Source: Azospirillum sp. (GTDB taxonomy: Bacteria; Pseudomonadota; Alphaproteobacteria; Azospirillales; Azospirillaceae). Taken from it: a DNA stretch of 64,000 nt. The position numbers and the translations under genes were made by a program. The stretch is from positions 1 to 64,000 of the forward strand of contig JAIXPD010000069.1 in NCBI GenBank assembly GCA_027486405.1, written 5' to 3'. A model generated the notes under the pieces. It made no database searches, had not been told where the DNA came from, and saw only the letters and a program-made list of their open reading frames with translations. Of this stretch, positions 30,493-39,803 are shown piece after piece (position 1 is the stretch's first letter; every line of letters begins with the position of its first letter).

Positions 30493-31740
30493 ATGACCAC
30501 CACCATCCTGAAGCCGGAGACCGACGCGCAACTGGTCGACGCCGTGCGCTGGGCGCTGTCGGCGGACGAACCGTTGGAACTGCTGGGGCAGGGAACCCGG
30601 CGCGGCCTGGGCCGCCCAGTGCGCACCGCCCACGCGCTCGACCTGTCCGGCCTGTCGGGCGTGCTCGCCTATGAACCCGAAGAGCTGGTTTTGACCGCGC
30701 GGGCGGGCACGCCGATGGCGGAGATCACCGCGCTGTTGGGCGAACGGGCGCAGCATCTCGCCTTCGAACCGCCCGACGGCGGCACGTTGGGCGGGTTGAT
30801 CGCCTGCGGGCTGGCCGGTCCCCGTCGGATTGCGGCGGGATCGGCGCGCGACCACACGCTGGGCATCGCCGGGGTCAGCGGCCGGGGGGAGCGCTACAAG
30901 GGCGGCGGCAAGGTGGTGAAGAACGTCACCGGCTATGACCTGCCCAAGCTGATGGCGGGATCCTTCGGCACGCTCACCGCCTTCACCGAACTGACGGTCA
31001 AGGTGCTGCCCGCGCCGGAGGACACCGCCACCCTGCTGCTGTTCGGCCTGGACGACGCGGCGGCGGTCGGCGCGCTGGACCAGGCGTTGCGCAGCCCCTA
31101 CGACGTGTCGGGGGCCGCCCATCTGCCCGATGGTCTGGCCGCGCGGTCGGGCGTGGCGGGGGTGGCAAAGGCCGGTGGGCCGGTGACGCTGGTGCGGCTG
31201 GAGGGGTTCGGCCCGTCGGTTGCGGCACGGGTGGCGGCGCTGCGCGCCGATCTGCGGGCCGACGCCGTGCTGGACGCCCCCGAGTCGCGCGCCGTCTGGC
31301 GGGAACTGCGCGACGCGGCCTTTCTGGGGGGTGTTTTTCCCGCGTCCATTCTGGCCTCTCCCACACCGGATGCGGAGGGCTGGGGCGGGGGCAACGGCCC
31401 CAAGCTGTGGAAACTGTCGGTTCCCCCCGCCTCTGGTCCATCCGTGGTGGCGGCGATTCGCGGTGCGCTGGGGCCGGCCGGGGCGGCGGTGGAGGCGTTT
31501 TACGATTGGGGCGGCGGGCTGGTCTGGCTGCTCGCCCCGCCCGAATCGGCCACGGCGATCCGCCGGGCGGTGGGAACCCAGGGCCACGCCACCCTGATCC
31601 GCGCGCCGCAGGAGGTGCGGGCGACGGTGGATGTCTTCCAGCCGTTGCCCGATCCGCTGATGGCGTTGACCCGCCGGGTGAAAAGCAGCTTCGACCCCAT
31701 GGGAATCCTGAACCCCGGCCGCCTGTATCCGGGCGTGTGA
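30493..31740 (+). CDS. glcE: Glycolate oxidase FAD-binding subunit GlcE
   Basis: 415 residues, a second FAD-binding PCMH-fold subunit. LLGQGTRRGLGRP and FEPPDGGTLGGLIACGLAGPRRIAAGSARDHTLG are the FAD motifs; YKGGGKVVKNVTGYDLPKLMAGSFGTLTAFTELTVKVLP is typical GlcE; the end (KSSFDPMGILNPGRLYPGV) matches GlcD/GlcE C-termini. Required with GlcD and GlcF for activity. Middle gene of the operon with close spacing on both sides. Confidence 0.95.
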   Translation: MTTTILKPETDAQLVDAVRWALSADEPLELLGQGTRRGLGRPVRTAHALDLSGLSGVLAYEPEELVLTARAGTPMAEITALLGERAQHLAFEPPDGGTLGGLIACGLAGPRRIAAGSARDHTLGIAGVSGRGERYKGGGKVVKNVTGYDLPKLMAGSFGTLTAFTELTVKVLPAPEDTATLLLFGLDDAAAVGALDQALRSPYDVSGAAHLPDGLAARSGVAGVAKAGGPVTLVRLEGFGPSVAARVAALRADLRADAVLDAPESRAVWRELRDAAFLGGVFPASILASPTPDAEGWGGGNGPKLWKLSVPPASGPSVVAAIRGALGPAGAAVEAFYDWGGGLVWLLAPPESATAIRRAVGTQGHATLIRAPQEVRATVDVFQPLPDPLMALTRRVKSSFDPMGILNPGRLYPGV

Positions 31741-31753
31741 GGAGACGGCACGG

Positions 31754-33073
31754 ATGCAAACCAACTTCACCCTGGCCCAACTGGCCGACCCGGCGATCCG
31801 CGACAGCGAAGCGATCCTGCGCGCCTGCGTCCATTGCGGCTTCTGCACCGCCACCTGCCCGACCTACACCATTCTGGGCGACGAGCTGGACAGCCCGCGC
31901 GGTCGCATCTACCAGATCAAGGCGATGCTGGAGCAGGGCGGCCCGCCGCCCGCCGCGACGGTCAAGCACATCGACCGCTGCCTGTCCTGCCTGTCCTGCA
32001 TGACGACCTGCCCGTCGGGCGTCCATTACATGCATCTGGTCGATCACGCCCGCGCCCACATCGAACGCACCCACCGCCGCCCGCTGGCCGACCGCGCCAC
32101 CCGCGCGCTGCTGGCCCGTTTGCTGACCCGCCCGGCGACGCTGCGGGTGGCGATGCTGGGGGCGACCGCCGCGCGGCCCTTCCGCGCGCTGCTGCCCAAA
32201 CGGTTGCGCGCCATGCTGGCGCTCGCCCCGTCCAGCCTGCCGAATCCCAGCGCCAGCGACCGGCCCGGCACCCACACCGTGGCCGGTCCCCGGCGCAAAC
32301 GGGTGGCGCTGCTGCTGGGCTGCGCCCAACGGGTGCTCGCCCCCGCGATCAACGAGGCCACCATCCGCCTGCTGACCCGCCACGGGGTGGAGGTGGTGGT
32401 GTCGCGCGCGGCCACCTGCTGCGGCGCGCTGCCCCACCATATGGGGCAGGAGGAGATGGCGCGCGAGCTGGCCAAGGCCACCATCGATTCCTGGATCGCC
32501 GAGGTGATGGGGGAGGGGCTGGACGCGGTCATCGTCAACGCGTCGGGCTGCGGAACCAGCGTGAAGGATTACGGCCATCTCTTCCGCGACGATCCGGCCT
32601 ACGCCGCCAAGGCCGCCCACATCGCCGGGCTGGCGCGCGACGTCACCGAACTGCTGGCTGAACTGGGGTTGGCCGCACCGGTGATCCCGACCGGGCAGGC
32701 GGTGGCCTATCACGCCGCCTGTTCGATGCAGCACGGGCAAAAGCTGAAGGAGCCGCCGCGCGCCCTGCTGCGCGCCGCCGGTTTCGCGGTGAGGGAGATT
32801 CCCGACGGGCATCTCTGCTGCGGGTCGGCGGGGACCTACAACATGCTGCAACCCGATCTGGCCGACGAGCTGCGCGCCCGCAAGGTCGCCGCCATCGCCA
32901 GCACCGGGGCGGCCCTCGTCGCGGCGGGGAATCTGGGCTGCATCACCCAGATCGCCGCCGGGGCCAACCTGCCGGTGGTGCACACGGTGGAATTGCTGGA
33001 TTGGGCCACCGGCGGACCGCAACCGGAGGCGTTGGCCGGACGCGGGGGGACCAGCGCCGCGCCCGGCGCATAG
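31754..33073 (+). CDS. glcF: Glycolate oxidase iron-sulphur subunit
   Basis: 439 residues. Two [4Fe-4S] ferredoxin motifs, CVHCGFCTATCPTY and CLSCLSCMTTCPSGVHY, are followed by two CCG domains (CCGALPHHMG and CCGSAGTYNML), which bind further cofactors or heterodisulphide-type clusters. Relays electrons from GlcD to quinone at the membrane. Last gene of glcDEF; the open C-terminus is Pro/Gly/Ala-rich. Confidence 0.96.
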   Translation: MQTNFTLAQLADPAIRDSEAILRACVHCGFCTATCPTYTILGDELDSPRGRIYQIKAMLEQGGPPPAATVKHIDRCLSCLSCMTTCPSGVHYMHLVDHARAHIERTHRRPLADRATRALLARLLTRPATLRVAMLGATAARPFRALLPKRLRAMLALAPSSLPNPSASDRPGTHTVAGPRRKRVALLLGCAQRVLAPAINEATIRLLTRHGVEVVVSRAATCCGALPHHMGQEEMARELAKATIDSWIAEVMGEGLDAVIVNASGCGTSVKDYGHLFRDDPAYAAKAAHIAGLARDVTELLAELGLAAPVIPTGQAVAYHAACSMQHGQKLKEPPRALLRAAGFAVREIPDGHLCCGSAGTYNMLQPDLADELRARKVAAIASTGAALVAAGNLGCITQIAAGANLPVVHTVELLDWATGGPQPEALAGRGGTSAAPGA

Positions 33074-33201
33074 GCGATTTCCGTCAGCGCACGGCATGAG
33101 GGATTCCGCAGCGCCACAAATCTGTGTTTAACTGCGCGCGTTTGTGTCAAAAAACCGTCTTGCTTCCGACTCTGACCCGCCCGCCGAAACGGAAATCCCG
33201 C

Positions 33202-33906
33202 ATGAGTGCCTACCGAATCACCCATCGCCTGTCGGCCTGGGGCGTCCATGTCTTCACCGCCAGCGGGGCGGTGCTGGGGTTGCTGGGGCTGTTGGCCACG
33301 GCGGCGGGCGACGCCAAGCTGTGCCTGGCCTGGCTGGGGGTGGCGCTGGTGGTCGATGGCGTCGATGGCACGCTGGCCCGCCGCGCCTCGGTCAAGCAGG
33401 TGTTGCCGGGGATCGACGGAACGGTTCTGGATCTGGTGATCGATTACCTGACCTACGTCGTGGTTCCGGCGGTGTTCATGCACCGATTCGGCCTGTTGCC
33501 GGAGGGGTTGGTCAGCGTCGGGTTGGCGGCGTGGATCGTCCTGACCTCGCTTTACTGCTTCGCCAACGTGCAGATGAAGAGCGGTGACAATTATTTCGTC
33601 GGCTTTCCGGCGATCTGGAACGTGGTGGCGCTCTATCTCTGGCTGCTGGGGCTGAATCCCTGGATCAACGCGGCGGTTGTGGTGGCGCTGGGGCTGCTGA
33701 CCTTCACCACGGTGAAGTTCTTGCACCCGTTCCGCGTCCGCGCCCTGATGCCGCTGAACATCGCCGTCACCACCGTGTGGCTGCTGTGCTGCGGCGCGCT
33801 GGTGGTGCTGTCGCCCGATCATCCGACCTGGCTGTTCGGCCTGTGGCTGGCGTCCTCGGCCTATTACGGCGCGGTCTGCCTGTGGCGCACCGTCCGGGGA
33901 CCGTGA
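33202..33906 (+). CDS. pcs: Phosphatidylcholine synthase
   Basis: Condenses choline directly with CDP-diacylglycerol to make phosphatidylcholine, a route found in alphaproteobacteria and some other bacteria. 234 residues from the ATG at 33202. The CDP-alcohol phosphotransferase motif is DGVDGTLARR...PGIDGTVLDLVIDY, with Pcs-typical NVQMKSGDNYFVGFPAIWNVVALYLW and a TVKFLHPFRVRALMPLN loop. Six to eight membrane helices. Single gene; weak upstream signals only. Confidence 0.94.
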   Translation: MSAYRITHRLSAWGVHVFTASGAVLGLLGLLATAAGDAKLCLAWLGVALVVDGVDGTLARRASVKQVLPGIDGTVLDLVIDYLTYVVVPAVFMHRFGLLPEGLVSVGLAAWIVLTSLYCFANVQMKSGDNYFVGFPAIWNVVALYLWLLGLNPWINAAVVVALGLLTFTTVKFLHPFRVRALMPLNIAVTTVWLLCCGALVVLSPDHPTWLFGLWLASSAYYGAVCLWRTVRGP

Positions 33907-33992
33907 CGGGCCGGATGTCCTTTTAAAGACAAGTCATGTGTGCGTTGTTATGCTCCGTCGCCGGATGAAACGGCGATTGGGGTTGCGTCACC

Positions 33993-36785
33993 ATGGAAGT
34001 CATTGCGCTGATTGTGGTGATCGCGGCGGTGTTTCACCGTGTCGATCGCCGGTTGCGCGATCAGGCCAAGACCATCGCCGATCTGCAACAGGCCGTGGCC
34101 CGGTTGAGCGCGCAGGCGCTGGCCGCCCCGTCACCGTCGCAGGAGCACGCCGCCCAGGCCGCGCCGTCTGAAGCCGGTGTGGTGGAGCCGGGGGCCGTTC
34201 CGCCCGCCGCCGAGGTACCGTTTCTTCCTGCCCCGGCCGATGGGGTGTTGCCGGACGCCGCCCAATGCGCCGCCGCCCCTGTCGGCCTCCCCGAACCGCC
34301 GCCGGAACCGCCTCGTTCCGCTTGGCGCGACCTGGAGGAATCCTTTGCCTCGCGCTGGCTGATCTGGCTGGGCGGCGGCACGATGGCGCTGGCGGCGGCC
34401 TTCTTCATCAAGCTGTCGATCGAACATGGCTGGCTCGGGGCTGGGGTGCGGGTCACGCTGGGCTTGCTGTCCGGCCTGGGCCTGATCGTGGGCGGGGAAT
34501 GGCTGCGCCGCCAGCCCCTGCAACGCGCCATCGCCGCGATCCACCCGCATCACGCGCCGGTCGCCCTGACCGGGGCCGGGCTGTTCACCGCCTTCGCCAG
34601 CGTTTATGGCGGCTACGCCCTGTTCGAGCTGTTCGACCCGCTCATCGCCTTTGCCCTGCTGGCCGGTCTGTCGCTGGGGGCCGTGGCGCTGTCGCTGTTG
34701 CAAGGGCCGTTCATCGCCGCGCTGGGGCTGCTGGCGGGCTACGTCACGCCGATCCTGGTGACGTCGGGCAACCCGATGGCCTGGGGCCTGTTCCCCTATC
34801 TGCTGGCGCTGAACGGTGCCGCCGCCGCGCTGGTGCTGTGGCGCGGCTGGGGCTGGCTGGGCTGGGGGGCGTTGGTCTGGGCGGTGCTGTGGCCGCTCTT
34901 TTGGTTTTTCGACCCCTGGCGGTCGGGCGACGCGCCGGTCGTCGGCCTTTACACCGTGCTGTCCGCCGCCTTCTTCCTCTGGCCCGCCCTGGTCAGCCGC
35001 TGGATCGACGACACGCCAAATGGCAAATCTGGGGACGCCAACCCTGAGACTCCGGCGGAGGGCTGGCGTGCCGCGCTGCCGCTGTGGCTGTGGAACCGCG
35101 CCCCGCGCCATCCCTTCGATCGGTTGGGGCGGACGGCGGCGACGCTGTTCGGTCTGGTGATGATCGGTATGGTCGCGTGCGACGATCACCAGACGATGGG
35201 CCTGACGATGCTGGGCCTGTACGCCGCCGGTGGGCTGATCGCCGCCCGGCGGGTGGAGCGGCTGGGCGGGTTGGCCTGGACCGCCGGGTTGACGGTGTGG
35301 GCCAGCCTGTTCGTCTGGGATCTGCCGGAACTGGCGCAACTCGCCCCGCTGATGAACGCCGAGGGCCGTCCGCTGGTCCCCGGCGCGCCGGTCGGCTTGG
35401 CCGAGGAGATCGGGCGGGCGTTGTGGAGCATGGCCGGATTCGCCGCGCTGTTCGGCGTCGGCGGTTTCCTTGCCGGGGTGGGGGCGCGTCGGGTGGCGCT
35501 GTGGGCGTCGCTGTCGGCCCTGCTGCCGCTGGCGCTGTTGGCCACGCTTTACGCCTATCTGGTTCCGGAACGCGGGCTGATGGAATGGCCGGGGGCGGCG
35601 CTGGCCCTGGCCGCGCTGCTGGTGGCGGCGACCACGCCGCTGGCGCGCCAGCGCGGAACCCGGCCCGACGCCGATCTGGCGCTGGCGGCCTACGCCGCCG
35701 GGGCGGTCGGGACGCTGACGCTGGCCGCCACCATGATCCTGCGCGACGCGTGGCTGACGGTGGCGCTGGCCGCGCAGGTGCCGGTTCTGGCGTGGCTGGA
35801 GCGCCATTTCACCCTGCGCGAGCTGCGCCGCGTCGCCTTTCTGGTCACGCTGGTCGTGCTGACCCGTCTGGCGCTGAATCCGCTGGTGCTGGAGTATCAG
35901 GGTGTGGCCTGGATTTTCTACGGCTATGGCCTGCCCGCCCTGTTCTTCCTGCTGGCGGCGCGCTGGATGCGGCAAGCGTCCGGTGAAAAGGCGGACGACC
36001 TGACCGTGATGGTGCTGGAGGCCGGGGCGCTGGTTTTCACCACCCTGCTGACCTCGCTGGCGATCCATCGCTGGATGGCCGACGATCTGAAACGCGCCCC
36101 GTCCACGCTGGTGGAGGCGGCGTTGCACACGCTGTCGTGGCTGGGGCTGGCGCTGCTGCTGTCGGTGGATCGGCGGTGGAGCCTGCGCCCGGTGGCGCGC
36201 TGGGGGCGGCGTGTCCTGCTGGGGATGGCGGCGGCGGCCTGCGTGGCGCTGCACCTGTTTGGCTTCAACCCGCTGACGACCGGCGAATTGGTGGGGGATT
36301 GGCCGGTGGTGAACCGCCTGCTGCTGGCCTATGGCGCGCCCGGCCTGTTGATGGGGCTGATCCTGTGGGTGGACCCGTTGCGCGTCGACCCGCTGCGGCG
36401 CGCCGCCGCCGGGCTGGTCGGGGTGCTGCTGGCGGCCAATCTGGCCTTGGAGATTCGCCGCTTCTTCCACGGGCCGAATCTGATGGCCGACGGCCTGACC
36501 GACGCCGAATGGTACAGCTATTCGGTGGCCTTTCTGCTGGTGGCGGTGCTGCTGCTGGCGGCGGCGCTGCGGTGGGGCTGGGGCGAGCTGCGCCATGTCG
36601 GCTTGGCCCTGCTGCTGGCGGTGGTCGCCAAGGTCTTCATCAGCGATATGGAGGGGCTGACCGGCCTGTACCGCGTCGCCTCCTTCCTGGGGCTGGGCGT
36701 GTGCTTGATCGGGGTCGGTTTCCTCTATCAACGGATGCGGATCCCCGCCGCCGCAAACAATCCGCCGGACGAACGGACGCATTGA
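33993..36785 (+). CDS. DUF2339 polytopic membrane protein
   Basis: 930 residues. A short N-terminal helix and coiled-coil-like stretch (QAKTIADLQQAVARLSAQ), a Pro/Ala-rich linker to about 100, then some twenty-five membrane helices filling the rest. SRWLIWLGGGTMALAAAFFIKLSIEHGWLG, then RVTLGLLSGLGLIVGGEWLRR, is the DUF2339 opening. Function unknown in the family. Alone between pcs and the transhydrogenase gene on the same strand. Confidence 0.88.
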   Translation: MEVIALIVVIAAVFHRVDRRLRDQAKTIADLQQAVARLSAQALAAPSPSQEHAAQAAPSEAGVVEPGAVPPAAEVPFLPAPADGVLPDAAQCAAAPVGLPEPPPEPPRSAWRDLEESFASRWLIWLGGGTMALAAAFFIKLSIEHGWLGAGVRVTLGLLSGLGLIVGGEWLRRQPLQRAIAAIHPHHAPVALTGAGLFTAFASVYGGYALFELFDPLIAFALLAGLSLGAVALSLLQGPFIAALGLLAGYVTPILVTSGNPMAWGLFPYLLALNGAAAALVLWRGWGWLGWGALVWAVLWPLFWFFDPWRSGDAPVVGLYTVLSAAFFLWPALVSRWIDDTPNGKSGDANPETPAEGWRAALPLWLWNRAPRHPFDRLGRTAATLFGLVMIGMVACDDHQTMGLTMLGLYAAGGLIAARRVERLGGLAWTAGLTVWASLFVWDLPELAQLAPLMNAEGRPLVPGAPVGLAEEIGRALWSMAGFAALFGVGGFLAGVGARRVALWASLSALLPLALLATLYAYLVPERGLMEWPGAALALAALLVAATTPLARQRGTRPDADLALAAYAAGAVGTLTLAATMILRDAWLTVALAAQVPVLAWLERHFTLRELRRVAFLVTLVVLTRLALNPLVLEYQGVAWIFYGYGLPALFFLLAARWMRQASGEKADDLTVMVLEAGALVFTTLLTSLAIHRWMADDLKRAPSTLVEAALHTLSWLGLALLLSVDRRWSLRPVARWGRRVLLGMAAAACVALHLFGFNPLTTGELVGDWPVVNRLLLAYGAPGLLMGLILWVDPLRVDPLRRAAAGLVGVLLAANLALEIRRFFHGPNLMADGLTDAEWYSYSVAFLLVAVLLLAAALRWGWGELRHVGLALLLAVVAKVFISDMEGLTGLYRVASFLGLGVCLIGVGFLYQRMRIPAAANNPPDERTH

Positions 36786-36866
36786 CAGCGGCGGCGCGGC
36801 GCGCTCCCCTTACCGCCAAGCGCGCCCGACTCGAAGGCGCTTGGACTGACAACAGGAGCACCCGCG

Positions 36867-38177
36867 ATGGCCCCCGTCACCAACGCCTATCCCATCCTTC
36901 CCAACGGCGAGGTCGGCTTCACCGTTGAAGCCGCGCGCATGAAGTTCGGTTCCGGCATGCTGGCGGAGCTGGGCGACGACGCGCAGGCGTTGGGGATGCG
37001 GCGGGTGGCGCTGTTCACCGACCCGCGCGTGGCGGCGACCGCCCCCTTTGCGGTGGCTTTGGCCTCGCTGAAGGCCGCCGGGCTGGATGTGGTGGTGTTC
37101 GACGCCTGCCGGGTGGAGCCGACCAGCGCGTCGTTCCTGGAGGCCGCCGCCTTCGCCGCCGAGGGCGGCTTTGACGGCTACATCTCCATCGGTGGCGGAT
37201 CGGTGATCGACACCGCCAAGGCGGCCAACCTCTACGCCACCCACCCGGCCCCGCTGCTGACCTACGTCAACAAGCCGTTGGGGGAGGGGCAACCGGTCCC
37301 CGGCCCGGTCAAGCCGCACATCGCCTGTCCCACCACCTGCGGCACCGGCAGCGAAACCACCGGTGTCGCCATCTTCGACCATGTGGAAAAGCAGGTGAAA
37401 ACCGGCATTTCCTCCCGCCATCTGCGGCCGACGCTGGCGGTGGTCGATCCGCGCACCATCGACAGCCTGCCGCCGGGGGCCATCGCCGCCACCGGGTTCG
37501 ACGTGCTGACCCACGCCATCGAAAGCCACACGGCGCGGCCCCACCGCACCCGGCCCCGGCCCGAAAACTCGGCCCTGCGCCCGCCCTACCAGGGGGCCAA
37601 TCCCTGGTCGGACATCGGCAGCCTGCACGCCATCCGGCTGGGCGGGGAGTGGCTGGAACGCGCCGTCAACGACCCCGCCGACGCTGAGGCGCGCGACGCC
37701 CTGATGTTCGCGGCGACGCTGGCCGGTCTGGCCTTTGGCAACGCCGGGGTGCACATCCCGCACGCCATGTCCTATTCGGTGGCCGGGATGAACCACAGCT
37801 TCACCGCCACCGGGTACGAGGCGGTCGATCCGATGGTCCCGCACGGCGTCTCGGTGGTTCTGAACGCGCCCGCCGCCTTCCGCTTCACCGGCCCCGCCGC
37901 CCCCGCCGCCCATCTCCGCGCGGCGGACGCCCTGGGGGCCGACACGCGCGGGGCTAGCCCGGAGGATGGCGGCGACCTGCTCGCCACCCGCCTGATCGCC
38001 ATGATGCGCGCCACCGGCCTGCCGAATGGCTTGTCGGCCCTGGGCTACACCGACGCCGACATCCCCGGCCTGGTGACGGGTGCGGCCGCCCAACAACGCC
38101 TGCTGACCATCGCCCCCCGCCCAGTCTCCGACGAGGATCTGCGCGGGCTGTACCGGGATGCGATGCGTTACTGGTGA
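36867..38177 (+). CDS. Hydroxyacid-oxoacid transhydrogenase (iron-type alcohol dehydrogenase family)
   Basis: 436 residues, the bacterial relative of human ADHFE1 (HOT). The enzyme couples oxidation of 4-hydroxybutyrate to reduction of 2-oxoglutarate, giving succinate semialdehyde and D-2-hydroxyglutarate. Motifs: ISIGGGSVIDTAKAANLYATHP (NAD site), CPTTCGTGSETTGVAIFDH, GFDVLTHAIESHTARPHRTR, RPPYQGANPWSDIGSLHAIR (the HOT-specific insert), and metal His in HIPHAMSYSVAGMNH. A D-2-hydroxyglutarate dehydrogenase-like gene at 48.8 kb could recycle the product. Ends just before an inverted repeat at 38230-38255. Confidence 0.9.
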   Translation: MAPVTNAYPILPNGEVGFTVEAARMKFGSGMLAELGDDAQALGMRRVALFTDPRVAATAPFAVALASLKAAGLDVVVFDACRVEPTSASFLEAAAFAAEGGFDGYISIGGGSVIDTAKAANLYATHPAPLLTYVNKPLGEGQPVPGPVKPHIACPTTCGTGSETTGVAIFDHVEKQVKTGISSRHLRPTLAVVDPRTIDSLPPGAIAATGFDVLTHAIESHTARPHRTRPRPENSALRPPYQGANPWSDIGSLHAIRLGGEWLERAVNDPADAEARDALMFAATLAGLAFGNAGVHIPHAMSYSVAGMNHSFTATGYEAVDPMVPHGVSVVLNAPAAFRFTGPAAPAAHLRAADALGADTRGASPEDGGDLLATRLIAMMRATGLPNGLSALGYTDADIPGLVTGAAAQQRLLTIAPRPVSDEDLRGLYRDAMRYW

Positions 38178-38229
38178 GGGGGTGAGTATCGAAGAAAGGG
38201 AGTGAGGAAGAGTTTTGTGCGTGTGGGGC

Positions 38230-38255
38230 GGGTTGAGATTGTGTAATTTCAACCC
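38230..38255. terminator. Inverted repeat after the transhydrogenase gene
   Basis: GGGTTGAGATT (38230-38240) pairs with AATTTCAACCC (38245-38255) with one G-T pair over a 4-nt loop. It may end transcription of the upstream gene, or act as an operator for the gene starting at 38277. Confidence 0.5.
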
Positions 38256-38276
38256 TCCCTTGCGCTTAGGTTCCTC

Positions 38277-38870
38277 ATGCCCGGCCCGTATTTTCCGTCC
38301 CCAGGGTGGCGGCCATTTGTCTTCAATGGCGAGACCTATGGTTTCGAGCATCTGAATGAATACGAGTTCGACGTGGTCGATACCGCCAAGATCTCCCGGC
38401 GGATCGTTGTCACGTTTTCGGACCATGTTTTCACACGGGATGTGGAACGGGGGGATGACCCCGCATGGGTGTTTCCGGGGTCGTCGCGTGTTCCGCCGGG
38501 TTGCTTTTGTCCCAAGCGGTACAGGCATTCGCTGGACATCAAAGCGCTGATTGAATGGGCCGCCGGGGGAACAGCCTGGAATCTTGACGGCGATGATCGT
38601 TACGCGCAGATCCCCACCATCAGCGATGATGGGATCCCGATGTTGTACAGCATCGTGTTTTCGCTCGATCCTGCACGCGGTTTGCCGGTTCACCTTCACA
38701 TGCGCGTTCGTTCAGCCTACCCGTGTGACAAGGCCGTGCCGTCGACGTATGGGAGCGTGACCTTTCGGCATTTGGTTCGGCTGCGTGCCGAAAACAAACG
38801 ACCCAACAGGAATTTCAACAAGAGACGTGAGCGCCCAACCCTTGGGCCAGTCCGCCCCATTCGGTCGTAA
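38277..38870 (+). CDS. Hypothetical protein, unknown family
   Basis: 197 residues; not recognised. It has a good start (ATG 38277 behind TTAGG) and a protein-like composition with mixed acidic and aromatic residues. Notable segments: VVTFSDHVFTRDVERGDD, RYRHSLDIKALIEWAAGG, DDRYAQIPTISDDGIPMLYSIVFSLDPARGLPVHLHMRVRSAYPCD, and a basic tail ENKRPNRNFNKRRER. Four Cys and several His suggest possible metal binding but no motif is clear. No signal peptide or membrane helix. Codon use is less GC-extreme than the neighbours, and it opens the AT-richer island 38.2-39.8 kb, so horizontal acquisition is likely. Confidence 0.65.
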   Translation: MPGPYFPSPGWRPFVFNGETYGFEHLNEYEFDVVDTAKISRRIVVTFSDHVFTRDVERGDDPAWVFPGSSRVPPGCFCPKRYRHSLDIKALIEWAAGGTAWNLDGDDRYAQIPTISDDGIPMLYSIVFSLDPARGLPVHLHMRVRSAYPCDKAVPSTYGSVTFRHLVRLRAENKRPNRNFNKRRERPTLGPVRPIRS

Positions 38871-38934
38871 CAGACGCAGCCCGCGCCAATTTTCCAGAGA
38901 CGGAGCTTATCAGAAAGGATGGCCAGAAAAGGCA

Positions 38935-38954
38935 ATGGCCCCTTTCGGGGCCAT
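38935..38954 (-). terminator. Hairpin terminating the minus-strand small genes
   Basis: ATGGCCCC (38935-38942) pairs exactly with GGGGCCAT (38947-38954), followed on the minus strand by TGCCTTTTC. It lies 7 bp beyond the stop of the 50-codon gene. Confidence 0.6.
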
Positions 38955-38960
38955 CGGGCC

Positions 38961-39113
38961 TTAAGCCTCGGGGCGAACCGCTTCGTCTGTTTCCAAGCCG
39001 AAGCTTGGTCGTAGACTATCCTCCCATACGGGCAGGACCTGAAAACAGGTGGGGCTGGCTATAGCGACACGCCCAATGTCCAGCGATCTGAGGTTAGAGA
39101 TAGGCCGACGCAT
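38961..39113 (-). CDS. Small hypothetical protein (50 aa)
   Basis: From ATG 39113: MRRPISNLRSLDIGRVAIAS..., ending GLETDEAVRPEA. The frame is open further upstream and the residue mix is protein-like (acidic tail, basic head). It lies 38 bp after the 57-residue gene on the same strand and just before a hairpin, so the two may form one unit. No Shine-Dalgarno is evident and no homologue recognised. Could also be a non-coding trailer. Confidence 0.4.
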   Translation of the reverse strand: MRRPISNLRSLDIGRVAIASPTCFQVLPVWEDSLRPSFGLETDEAVRPEA

Positions 39114-39151
39114 CAGGGGTGTCAAGTTTTGCTTTCGTACTTTGGGGGCTA

Positions 39152-39325
39152 TCAGGCTTGCTCGACCTTTACGTGCTTTTCGAAAGGAGGGGCGTCAGGA
39201 AATTGCGTGCGGTGTTTATCAAACAGTCGACCAATTGCTGCCGCGAGGTCCCCAGTCTCCTGGACGTCGACAACGTCAACGGCATTTTGCCCATCAGGAC
39301 CAGTAACGGTAATTTTCACGTTCAT
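39152..39325 (-). CDS. Small hypothetical protein (57 aa)
   Basis: ATG 39325, MNVKITVTGPDGQNAVDVVD..., then VQETGDLAAAIGRLFDKHRT and FPDAPPFEKHVKVEQA. It reads as a folded small domain: an amphipathic beta-hairpin start, a central helix (GDLAAAIGRLFDKHRTQF) and a final strand. GAGT precedes the ATG at fair spacing. Cytoplasmic, acidic, no Cys. Not recognised as a known family. It is in the AT-richer island and followed by another small frame and a terminator-like hairpin, consistent with a short minus-strand transcription unit of foreign origin. Confidence 0.6.
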   Translation of the reverse strand: MNVKITVTGPDGQNAVDVVDVQETGDLAAAIGRLFDKHRTQFPDAPPFEKHVKVEQA

Positions 39326-39740
39326 AATTTTACTCTATGATTGATTTTATAAACGGTGACACAATTTTTTTATCCTGATCAGTAGCCATCAAGGCCCACA
39401 AATTCCAAACTGAAACACGACCAGATAACAGACTCACAGCGCATCTTGAGGGAGATGCCGATTAAGAAAAAAACTCTCCCATCAATGCGAGGCATCGGGG
39501 AAACGATCTGTTTGTTTTTGCGATGTGGATAACGTAGGAGCGTCAAGATGCATCAATGATTGCGGACGGTGGGCATAGGCATTGATGATTCTGCGGGTGA
39601 ATCAGTGAGACCAAACACCCAACCCCCTTCCCACCCTGGAAAGGGAGCGCAGCAACCGATTTTCCCGATTTTTCGCGGTCTGTTGCCGGGGATGGGCAGA
39701 TTATATAGGAATATCAACCTAATTTCTTGAGGAGATCCCC
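39326..39740. other. AT-rich intergenic stretch without recognised genes
   Basis: Clearly AT-richer than the window average. CATCAATG (39551-39558) and CATTGATG (39580-39587) form an inverted repeat. ATTATATAGGAATAT near 39701-39713 looks like a -10 element, about 30 bp before the 20-codon frame at 39741. The first part presumably carries the promoter of the minus-strand small genes. Confidence 0.5.
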
Positions 39741-39803
39741 ATGTCCGTCGCTGATGGTCCGTTCTGCTTGTGCACCGGTTCCACCGCGCCCGGCCCGCCA
39801 TAG
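39741..39803 (+). CDS. Possible 20-residue leader peptide
   Basis: ATG 39741 encodes a 20-residue peptide, MSVADGPFCLCTGSTAPGPP, and stops at TAG 39801. It follows a strong TTGAGGAG at good spacing and a TATAT box about 30 bp upstream, so translation seems real. The peptide has a CLC motif and no membrane segment. It is followed by a foldback ACGTTT-N11-AAACGT, with no plus-strand gene downstream. It may be a leader, a small toxin or a relic; function unknown. Confidence 0.35.
   Translation: MSVADGPFCLCTGSTAPGPP

Noticed and set aside
39049..39344. Plus-strand frames of 71-85 codons over the small minus-strand genes
   Set aside because: Their translations lack protein-like features, whereas the minus strand gives coherent small proteins ending in a terminator.
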